DNA from: a virus
Length of the DNA stretch: 53,415 nt
Reading direction: 5' to 3' (one strand)
Virus record (IMG/VR): IMGVR_UViG_3300032018_000007
Coordinates: 1-53,415 of that record
The notes beneath the pieces were generated by a model that saw only the letters and a list, made by a program, of their open reading frames with translations, ran no database searches and was not told the origin of the DNA. Every line of letters begins with the position of its first letter. Within the stretch, counting starts at the first letter, position 1. This document shows positions 6,340-12,873 of the stretch, one piece after another. Made by a program: the position numbers and the translations under genes.

Positions 6340-6602
6340 TAGTCTATTTCTGTATTTGATTTTTTATTTGCCACCATAGTTGAATATGTGGTGAGTGATA
6401 GTAGAGCAGCTATAAGAGCAGCCTCTAGTCCTAGTAACATAGCTACATCAGAATATGATTTACCTATTTCCCAGTTATGTATTGTATATGATATGTTGCG
6501 TATTAAATCAATAGAAAAAGCCAACGATAAGATTTTGCGTATAGATATCTTACTGTTGGTCCCTAACCATAATGGTTCTATGTATTTAAATAGTCTTATC
6601 AC
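6339..6602 (-). CDS. Small membrane protein, holin candidate (87 aa)
   Basis: The sequence has a hydrophobic segment near residues 54-73 (VAMLLGLEAALIAALLSLTTY) and a weaker one near 25-40, followed by a short polar tail (NKKSNTEID). Size, topology and position directly before the M15 peptidase fit a holin, but there is no diagnostic motif. It overlaps both neighbours by a few bases, consistent with a coupled lysis cassette. Confidence 0.6.
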   Translation of the reverse strand: MIRLFKYIEPLWLGTNSKISIRKILSLAFSIDLIRNISYTIHNWEIGKSYSDVAMLLGLEAALIAALLSLTTYSTMVANKKSNTEID

Positions 6603-7210
6603 TTACCTAATTTTATTTTCCAATAGCTTTGTAAGCCATATTGTACTTTTCCATCTGTATTCATTCCTGTATACACTCCATAGATTTGATCTTTCTTAGT
6701 CTTGAGCAGTAGGCCTGCACTAAACTGATTAACTATGTTGTATTGATTTCCTTGCAATCCTCCACCTATATATACTTGTGTTTTAGGAGGTGCTTGAAGA
6801 GTGATTGTCTTAGTAATTACAGGATACTTTAAGTCATACTTAAATCTTCTTCCTTGTATCCTGTTTTTTGAAATCGTATCTAAAACATTTACATATCCAA
6901 TAGAATCTATTTTCAATGTATCTGAGTATACATTCTTTGCTGTACACAGATCAACTAAGCTTTTGTATTGTATAACAAGTTTTGAATAAGATGTATCTGG
7001 TACATATTGTATCTCAGGAACTCCTTTAATAACTGTAATTATCTTAGGTTTAGAATATATAATACTATCATGTTTCACCCATACAGTGTCTATTTTGACA
7101 GTTGGTGGTACAGGCTTAATGGGTTCACCAGATGTACATCTCTGTAACAGTATTACAAGAAGTAAGACACCTATGATTAAGTATAAGTAGTTCTTTTTTA
7201 TAAACATCAT
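6599..7210 (-). CDS. Membrane-anchored periplasmic protein, spanin-like (203 aa)
   Basis: I start this at the ATG ATG at 7210, which overlaps the TGA of the upstream gene; an in-frame ATG at 7288 would add 26 residues with no membrane character and overlap the coiled-coil gene by 82 bases. The new N-terminus is MMFIKKN, then one hydrophobic segment (LYLIIGVLLLVILLQ), then C-T-S, which could be a lipidation site or simply the end of the anchor. The rest is a polar, beta-rich periplasmic domain with many VDT/VWVKHDSI-type stretches. The anchor plus periplasmic arm beside holin and endolysin genes suggests a spanin-type role, inferred from context only. Confidence 0.55.
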   Translation of the reverse strand: MMFIKKNYLYLIIGVLLLVILLQRCTSGEPIKPVPPTVKIDTVWVKHDSIIYSKPKIITVIKGVPEIQYVPDTSYSKLVIQYKSLVDLCTAKNVYSDTLKIDSIGYVNVLDTISKNRIQGRRFKYDLKYPVITKTITLQAPPKTQVYIGGGLQGNQYNIVNQFSAGLLLKTKKDQIYGVYTGMNTDGKVQYGLQSYWKIKLGK

Positions 7211-7530
7211 ATTCTTGTTATATTGTAATAAATACTTGCTACATATTGTAACACAACACCCATGGCTACCATTACACCTACTGTCCATAACACCTTGTTT
7301 TTAAAAGTTTCTTGTTTTTCCAGTTTAGCTTCTAGTGTTTTTATTTTAGCTTTAAGCTCTGTTATATCAGCAACAAATCCTCCTGCTTTAGTTAATGCGT
7401 TTCCTAATATAGCGTCCACAACTTGTGTCAATTTCGTATCTATTGAAGTCATTTTCTCCTCTAGATCATATAGGCGTTGGTCCATGCTTTTTAATTCTTT
7501 TTCTATTTGTTTTTCAATTAATTTTTCCAT
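7207..7530 (-). CDS. Coiled-coil protein with C-terminal membrane anchor, XhlA-like (107 aa)
   Basis: Residues 1-40 and 55-80 have heptad-like patterns (EKLIEKQIEKELKSMDQRL; ITELKAKIKTLEAKLEKQ). Residues 83-101 form one hydrophobic segment (VLWTVGVMVAMGVVLQYVAS). A coiled coil followed by a C-terminal anchor is the layout of XhlA-type haemolysin/lysis accessory proteins. It is the first gene of the lysis-type cassette and its TGA overlaps the next ATG. The XhlA link is by architecture, not residue identity. Confidence 0.62.
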   Translation of the reverse strand: MEKLIEKQIEKELKSMDQRLYDLEEKMTSIDTKLTQVVDAILGNALTKAGGFVADITELKAKIKTLEAKLEKQETFKNKVLWTVGVMVAMGVVLQYVASIYYNITRI

Positions 7531-7720
7531 AATGGTAAGGTGGGATTGTTATAACATATATACAATTTGAAAAGTTAATTGTATGCAAATAATAATTATG
7601 ATATTTTATAACAAATATAAATCATATATTCCATATAATAAAATGGTCTGATGAGATTTCCTTCATAATATAGCATAAGCTAAATATATTTTTATATCTT
7701 TGTTTTTAAAAATCAAACCT
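7531..7720. promoter_or_regulatory. Divergent intergenic region with candidate promoters both ways
   Basis: This 190-base AT-rich gap separates the minus-strand lysis cassette from the plus-strand glycosyltransferase, so it must hold a promoter for each. On the plus strand TATCTTTG (7695-7702) matches the -7 consensus 18 bases before the ATG at 7721. On the minus strand TATATTTG (7619-7612) matches it 81 bases before the ATG at 7530. Neither has a clear -33 box at normal spacing, so the exact sites are tentative. Confidence 0.45.
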
Positions 7721-10699
7721 ATGTCCGATAGTTATACGTATGAACATATAAAAGCAGATAAAATGTATGTTTTATATGCAAACGCATCTTATTACAGCAC
7801 TGTATGTATGGCTGTAGAGAGCATTCAACAGTTTAGCAATATACCAATCACAGTGTATATGCTAGATGATCACAGAGAGGTTCCTGGAGCTAACACTGTC
7901 TATTGGGAATGTGATGTTGACTATTCAGTCAAAGCTGATTATATAGACAGAAACAATCCTAATGTATACAAGTTATTAATTCAAAGACCTCTTGTAGTTA
8001 AGCATGCTCTTGAGAACTTTGCTGATACAATATGTTATGTAGATTCTGATTCAATTGCTACACAATACATAGATAGTATATTTGATATGTATAACACTGA
8101 ATGTGGACATCCATATTTTGTAGAAGGTATATATGACTATCTACATATTAATGGAAGAGGAGGAGCTGATAGCAAAGATGATCTCTCTACAACACTAGAA
8201 CATCCAGCATGTGACTTATTCAATGTAAATCAATATGTAAGAGAAAGATATAGACAAACTGGTTACTTTGTAGCTGGTAAGAACACTATATCATTTCTAG
8301 ATGAGTGGTATTGGATGTGCACGCATCCTATTGTTCTTAATAATCCACAAATCTATGCTCCCTATCACGAAGAAACAATAGTAAATGTGCTATTGTGGAA
8401 ATATAATATACATCAAGGTCTTCCTTATATATACACTAACACTGGTCTTGATAAGCTAGATAGGATATACAATGAAGATAACTGGGGCAAACATGTTGAG
8501 AGTTGGTTCAGGTTACCAGAGTGTAAAGAACAATTACTATTCCTACATGGAGAGAAAGATCCAGTTCAAATGTCTAAAATAATGTCTAAAATATTTAAAC
8601 CAATGTCTAAACTAAAAATCCTATTCCTTGCTCCTCACCTATCTACAGGTGGTATGCCAGCATTCCTTCTTAAGAGAATACAAGCGTTGCAAACTCTGCC
8701 AAATGTATCAATTCAAGTGGTAGAATATCAATGTTACAGCAAAGATTATGTTGTACAGAGAGATGAAATTATAAAGCTTACAGGCTTATATACATTAAAT
8801 GAAGATAAGATGAGAATCTTCAAGGCTGTAGATGAGTTTAAACCAGACATTATACACATAGATGAGATGTCTGAAAGACTAGATCCTAAAATGGTAAGAA
8901 GACTTTACTCTCCTGATAGGAAATATAGGATAGTTGAGACTTGCCATGATGTTTCTTTTAATCCTGCTAATAAGATATTTACACCTGATGCATACGCTTT
9001 CTGCACTCCTTATCACTTAGATACATTTGCTAATGTAGAAGGATATTATAAAGAAGTGATTGAGTTTCCTATTGATAACTATAGAGTTTCAGAAGATGAT
9101 TGTTATGAAGCTAAGATAGCTCTTGGTATGAATCTTAAAATGAAACATGTTGTAAATGTTGGTTTATGGACTCCTGGAAAGAACCAAGGTGAGATGCTTG
9201 AATTAGCTAAACAAATGCCAGATGTAGGATTTCATTTTATAGGTAATCAAGCTGGTAACTTTCAAGACTATTGGGAACCACTTATGAATGATGTTCCAGA
9301 TAATGTAAAGATATGGGGAGAACGAGATGATGCTAAATATTTTATAATGGCTGCTGATATAGTTATGTTTAACTCTACATGGGAATGTAATCCATTAGTA
9401 TTAAGAGAAGCTATTAGTTTTGGTAAAAAAATTATTGCTAGAGATCTTCCTCAATATAAAAATATGTTTACTAGATATATTACAACTCTAGATCCTAAAA
9501 AACTAAAACGTCAAGTAGAAGATATGTTAACAGATCATACAAATTATCATATACTAACTAATAATACAACTGATGATTTTGCTAAAGATCACATGTCATT
9601 ATATGAGAAAGCAATGTCCGTTATTCCAAACAAAAAGCCTGTAAATGATTATAATATCATACAAAATTTTGTTGGACAACCATTCCTTGAAATAACAGGA
9701 ACCAGTGATAGTACATTTGATGTAGAGTTTCATGATGTAGAAACACAAAAGTTAGTTCATTATGATACAATAAAGTGCAATCATTGGATAAAACTTAACA
9801 GAGAATACTTTACTACATGGCAAACTATAGTGTACAAGGATGGTGTGGAAGTGTACAATAAGATAATAGATTTGACAGACAAGAGAGTGTACATTGCTTT
9901 TGATAGTTTTTCATTAGGAGATACATTAGCTTGGATACCGTACGCTCTTGAGTTTAAAAAGAAACACAATTGCCATGTGATTGTGTCAAGTTTTTGGAAC
10001 AATATACTTGACACTTATACAGAGCTTGAGTTTGTGGAACCAGGATATGTATTTAACAATCTGTATGCAATGTATAAGTTAGGTTGGTTCTATAATGATA
10101 ATAAAGAACCTGTTCTTCCTAATACAATTCCTTTACAAAAGACAGCTACAAACATTCTAGGTCTTGATTATATAGAAATCAAACCTAGTGTACATAACTC
10201 AGGACTTAAAGTAAATCATAAACTAGTTACAATAGCTACAAATAGTACATCAGGCTGTAAGTTCTGGCCCAGAGAAGCTTGGCAAGAAGTAATTAACTAT
10301 CTACATGATCAAGAGTATACAGTGAAGAATGTATCACTAGAAAACAATCCATTTGACAACTGTGATCCATTACTTGATAAATCAGTTGAGAGTACGATAA
10401 AATGGATAGCACAAAGTGAATTCTTTATAGGTTTAAGTTCAGGTCTCAGTTGGTTGGCCTGGGGATTAGATGTACCAGTGATAATGATCAGTAATTTCAC
10501 TGATAAAGATCATGAGTTTACATGTCATAGACCAATCAATACAAATGTATGCCATGGATGTTGGAATAAACCAGAATATAAGTTTGATAAATCAAATTGG
10601 AACTGGTGTCCATTGCATGAAGGCACAGAGAGACAGTTTGAATGTCAGAATAGTGTGACACCAAACATGGTAATAGAAATAATAAAAACCCTCGTATAG
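7721..10699 (+). CDS. Three-domain glycosyltransferase: GT-A + GT-B + TibC-like heptosyltransferase domain (992 aa)
   Basis: I start at ATG 7721; an upstream in-frame TTG at 7700 lies inside the putative -7 box. Residues 1-270 form a GT-A domain with DSD at 108-110. Residues about 300-620 form a GT4-type GT-B domain: KILFLAPHLSTGG, then VGLWTPGKNQG, then ECNPLVLREAISFG with the E-x7-E donor motif. Residues about 720-992 resemble heptosyltransferases of the TibC/autotransporter type: FDSFSLGDTLAW, WPREAW, IGLSSGLSWLAW, and a Cys cluster C944-x2-C947-x15-C963-x11-C975 like the TibC 'iron finger'. It is the only clear plus-strand gene, isolated by a divergent promoter region and a terminator, as expected of an acquired cassette. 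It probably builds an O-linked glycan on phage or host protein; substrate unknown. Confidence 0.85.
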   Translation: MSDSYTYEHIKADKMYVLYANASYYSTVCMAVESIQQFSNIPITVYMLDDHREVPGANTVYWECDVDYSVKADYIDRNNPNVYKLLIQRPLVVKHALENFADTICYVDSDSIATQYIDSIFDMYNTECGHPYFVEGIYDYLHINGRGGADSKDDLSTTLEHPACDLFNVNQYVRERYRQTGYFVAGKNTISFLDEWYWMCTHPIVLNNPQIYAPYHEETIVNVLLWKYNIHQGLPYIYTNTGLDKLDRIYNEDNWGKHVESWFRLPECKEQLLFLHGEKDPVQMSKIMSKIFKPMSKLKILFLAPHLSTGGMPAFLLKRIQALQTLPNVSIQVVEYQCYSKDYVVQRDEIIKLTGLYTLNEDKMRIFKAVDEFKPDIIHIDEMSERLDPKMVRRLYSPDRKYRIVETCHDVSFNPANKIFTPDAYAFCTPYHLDTFANVEGYYKEVIEFPIDNYRVSEDDCYEAKIALGMNLKMKHVVNVGLWTPGKNQGEMLELAKQMPDVGFHFIGNQAGNFQDYWEPLMNDVPDNVKIWGERDDAKYFIMAADIVMFNSTWECNPLVLREAISFGKKIIARDLPQYKNMFTRYITTLDPKKLKRQVEDMLTDHTNYHILTNNTTDDFAKDHMSLYEKAMSVIPNKKPVNDYNIIQNFVGQPFLEITGTSDSTFDVEFHDVETQKLVHYDTIKCNHWIKLNREYFTTWQTIVYKDGVEVYNKIIDLTDKRVYIAFDSFSLGDTLAWIPYALEFKKKHNCHVIVSSFWNNILDTYTELEFVEPGYVFNNLYAMYKLGWFYNDNKEPVLPNTIPLQKTATNILGLDYIEIKPSVHNSGLKVNHKLVTIATNSTSGCKFWPREAWQEVINYLHDQEYTVKNVSLENNPFDNCDPLLDKSVESTIKWIAQSEFFIGLSSGLSWLAWGLDVPVIMISNFTDKDHEFTCHRPINTNVCHGCWNKPEYKFDKSNWNWCPLHEGTERQFECQNSVTPNMVIEIIKTLV

Positions 10700-10706
10700 A
10701 GGGTTT
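10686..10706. terminator. Bidirectional terminator between convergent operons
   Basis: AAACCCTC (10686-10693) pairs with GAGGGTTT (10699-10706) around a five-base loop. The last base of the glycosyltransferase TAG stop is the first base of the right arm. On the minus strand the stem is followed by TTTTTATT, a good release tract for the fibre operon; on the plus strand the T tract is shorter. Confidence 0.82.
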
Positions 10707-10714
10707 ATATTTGA

Positions 10715-10795
10715 TTACTTAAATGAAAGAATAAATATTGTTGTTACAATAACATATATCCAAAATAATATCCAATTTTTATCTTGATTTGTCAT
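10715..10795 (-). CDS. Single-pass membrane micropeptide (26 aa)
   Basis: ATG at 10795 opens a 26-residue ORF, MTNQDKNW followed by a strongly hydrophobic stretch to a C-terminal Lys: one transmembrane helix with N-terminal charge. It lies between a hairpin and the terminator at the end of the fibre operon. Its ATG overlaps the TGA of an even smaller ORF (10792-10845). Such peptides can be holin-like or lysis regulators. Expression is unproven. Confidence 0.42.
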   Translation of the reverse strand: MTNQDKNWILFWIYVIVTTIFILSFK

Positions 10796-10807
10796 AATTT
10801 AAAATTT

Positions 10808-10858
10808 AAAGGCAGCTTTGTTCTCTCCAACCAGCTAATTCCCATAGCAGCTGCCTTT
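10808..10858 (-). other. Long-loop hairpin after the 87-aa membrane protein gene
   Basis: AAAGGCAGCT (10808-10817) is a perfect inverted copy of AGCTGCCTTT (10849-10858), with 31 bases between. The right arm abuts the stop codon of the 87-residue gene. The arms are GC-rich for this genome. There is no T run after the stem beyond AAATTTT, so it may be an mRNA 3' stabiliser, attenuator or weak terminator. Confidence 0.55.
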
Positions 10859-11120
10859 ATAATAATATTGTTCCTATAATTGCTCCTAGCATTGTAAATG
10901 CTATATCATTCCAATCAAAAGGTGCTTCGTGGTATTTTCCATTGTACCATTCCCATGTAAATCCTATAAAATAAGCAAATAACCCAGCAATAAATACTTG
11001 AGCAATTTTACCTATATCAAAGGAAGGATCAAATTTAATCAACAACCAAATAATTGGTGTTACTGTAATAGCCCCACCTATTAGATGCATGTACCATCTT
11101 TCTTCTATAAATTTATTCAT
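10857..11120 (-). CDS. Small polytopic membrane protein (87 aa)
   Basis: Three hydrophobic segments are visible: about 12-28 (HLIGGAITVTPIIWLLI), 38-56 (IAQVFIAGLFAYFIGFTW) and 72-87 (IAFTMLGAIIGTILL). Between the last two lies EWYNGKYHEAPFDWND. The pattern of a W-rich loop followed by D-I-x-x-x-x-L-G-x-x-x-G resembles small phage or host membrane proteins of unknown function. It overlaps the 64-residue gene by four bases and could be a second holin or an envelope-modifying protein. Confidence 0.62.
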   Translation of the reverse strand: MNKFIEERWYMHLIGGAITVTPIIWLLIKFDPSFDIGKIAQVFIAGLFAYFIGFTWEWYNGKYHEAPFDWNDIAFTMLGAIIGTILL

Positions 11121-11311
11121 ATTTGTGATTGATTAATAATTGGTGATGTACTTATATATTCTTGATCTAACTCAAGCACTCTGTCAATTAAACCTTGTTC
11201 TGTTTCAAAATATTCAAGGAACGGTTGTCCTGTTGTTACAGTTTGACCTTCTTGAATACTACCATAATGAAATACATCTATCTCGTTATGTGCTAAATAA
11301 AAATTGTTCAT
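11117..11311 (-). CDS. Small conserved-looking phage protein (64 aa)
   Basis: A 64-residue protein starting MNNFYLAHNEIDVFHYGSIQ, with GQTVTTGQPFLEYF in the middle and an acidic C-terminus. The pattern recalls a small protein found near fibre genes in Bacteroidetes phages, with no function known to me. Its ATG is eleven bases after the 357-residue fibre gene, and its end overlaps the membrane gene. A fibre chaperone or assembly factor is possible from position only. Confidence 0.6.
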   Translation of the reverse strand: MNNFYLAHNEIDVFHYGSIQEGQTVTTGQPFLEYFETEQGLIDRVLELDQEYISTSPIINQSQI

Positions 11312-11322
11312 ATTATTTGTTT

Positions 11323-12396
11323 TTAAATTCCTCCTCCGTCAACTATTGTCCATCCACGACTTACTAAAATCGATCTGCCTGCACTACCACCTGCTATTGT
11401 ATAATTTGCAGTACCAAAAGAAATACTTAAATTTGAATTTGATGGTCTACTACTCCAACCATTATAAATAGCATCTAAATTAGCTGCTGAAAATGTTGCA
11501 GGTGTTTTTGTTGACATAAAACTTCCAAAATTAGTACATATACTTACGTTCCAATTTCCTATGTTTTGGTCGAAAGCAGCGGCGTTACTAAACATACCAT
11601 TCATACTCGTTACTTTACTAACATCCCACGACCCGATAGATTGGTTAAAGGACGCAGCGTTTGAGAATGTTGCTTGCATAAATGTCACGTTACTCACGTT
11701 CCAATTACTAATATCTCTGTTAAATAATACTGCATCTGCAAATAATCCTCCCATATTCGATACAGTACTCACGTTCCAATTACCAATATCTTCATTAAGC
11801 ACGGAACACCCATTGAATGTTGTTGAAAGACTAAATATTTTACTAACATCCCAATTATTAAGTAAATTAATTTTTAATTTACTACAATATTGAAATGTTT
11901 GGACAAGTTGAGTTATATAATTTAATCTTGGTGTATCTTTAACATTTGATAAATCTAAAATACTACAACCCGCAAATTGTTGCCCATTGGCATCGCTAAT
12001 TAATTCCAAACACCCAAATCTTTCTATTGTCAATATTTTAGTTTGTTCAAGCGTTAATCCGAAATACGACCATCCACGGCATACTCCAGTTATTTTTATG
12101 GTATAGTTTCTTAACGCAGTCGGGTAAGTATGTGTTCTTGCAACAGTTTCGCCTGAGTATATTTGACCGTAGGTTCTTACAAAATCTTTAATACCATCAC
12201 CCCAATCAACCCAGAAATTATAAGTTCCAGTTGACATAAGTGGAAGAACAATAGTTTTTGTTGAAGTTGTTTTAATAGTAAAGATAAATGTATTTACTTC
12301 ACTTATTTGTTGATGTTGTCCCATAAGTCCTCCACATAACCCATTTAATGAATTATCATATACACCATTTACTAAACCATTTTCAATACCAGTCAT
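11323..12396 (-). CDS. BspA-like/DUF285 repeat protein, probable receptor-contact fibre (357 aa)
   Basis: Residues about 155-295 contain successive repeats of the form W-[ND]-V-S-x-V-x-x-M-x-x-x-F-x-x-A-x-x-F-N-x-x-I (for example IGNWNVSTVSNMGGLF, ISNWNVSNVTFMQATF, IGSWDVSKVTSMNGMF), the DUF285/BspA-type Leu-rich repeat. The N-terminal part (about 30-120) is a beta domain (FIFTIKTTSTKTIVLPLMS). In bacteria these repeats are surface proteins; in phages they sit in fibres and are thought to contact receptors. It follows two other fibre-type genes in the same operon. No signal peptide is seen, consistent with incorporation into a virion. Confidence 0.82.
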   Translation of the reverse strand: MTGIENGLVNGVYDNSLNGLCGGLMGQHQQISEVNTFIFTIKTTSTKTIVLPLMSTGTYNFWVDWGDGIKDFVRTYGQIYSGETVARTHTYPTALRNYTIKITGVCRGWSYFGLTLEQTKILTIERFGCLELISDANGQQFAGCSILDLSNVKDTPRLNYITQLVQTFQYCSKLKINLLNNWDVSKIFSLSTTFNGCSVLNEDIGNWNVSTVSNMGGLFADAVLFNRDISNWNVSNVTFMQATFSNAASFNQSIGSWDVSKVTSMNGMFSNAAAFDQNIGNWNVSICTNFGSFMSTKTPATFSAANLDAIYNGWSSRPSNSNLSISFGTANYTIAGGSAGRSILVSRGWTIVDGGGI

Positions 12397-12410
12397 ATAT
12401 AGTTATTATT

Positions 12411-12860
12411 TTATGCTTGATAATCAGCACCATGAGCAGTAACCCAAGCAGATCCTGCTGCTATATTGATAATAGTAGTTAGTTTTAATTTATCACCACC
12501 TTGAAGAGGAATATATCTTTTACCAGTATTATCTAATGGTAATCCTAATATATTTACACCATCAAGATAATCAACATTAAATTTTACTGCCAATGTATTA
12601 CCTGATGATAAAGGAATACTAACTAATCCCAATGGAATAACTGTTGATCCTCTTAATATATATACATATGTATTTACAATTACTGTTGAGCTTGTAACTG
12701 CTGTAAGTGAATATATTCTACCACCTAAACTACCTGCAGTATATACTACTACACCATTTGTATCAGAACCTAAAGTTCCAATTGTTGTTCCAGTTATTAC
12801 CGCAACACCACTATTTGGTACGTTTGCTAATACTGGTATTTGTCCATTCGTCAATGCCAT
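12411..12860 (-). CDS. Beta-rich fibre or capsid-decoration protein (149 aa)
   Basis: A 149-residue protein starting MALTNGQIPVLANVPNSGVA and composed almost wholly of short beta strands and Gly/Thr/Val turns. It contains IYSLTAVTSSTVIVNTYVYI and a LPLDNTGKRYIPLQGGDKL segment. It has few charges, no Cys and no membrane helix. The composition suits a virion surface protein. It lies between the collagen-like fibre and the BspA-like protein with short spacings on both sides, so a fibre-tip or decoration role is likely but unproven. Confidence 0.65.
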   Translation of the reverse strand: MALTNGQIPVLANVPNSGVAVITGTTIGTLGSDTNGVVVYTAGSLGGRIYSLTAVTSSTVIVNTYVYILRGSTVIPLGLVSIPLSSGNTLAVKFNVDYLDGVNILGLPLDNTGKRYIPLQGGDKLKLTTIINIAAGSAWVTAHGADYQA

Positions 12861-12873
12861 AATTTATTTATTT

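Noticed and set aside
7211-7288. ATG at 7288 as start of the spanin-like gene
   Set aside because: The extra 26 residues lie within the coiled-coil gene and would bury the membrane anchor; the ATG at 7210 overlaps the upstream TGA.
7700-7720. TTG at 7700 as start of the large glycosyltransferase
   Set aside because: It lies inside the putative -7 box, and the ATG at 7721 begins right before the first conserved segment.
7531-7720. tRNA or small RNA gene in the divergent gap
   Set aside because: No cloverleaf or strong GC-rich stem is present; the region is uniformly AT-rich.
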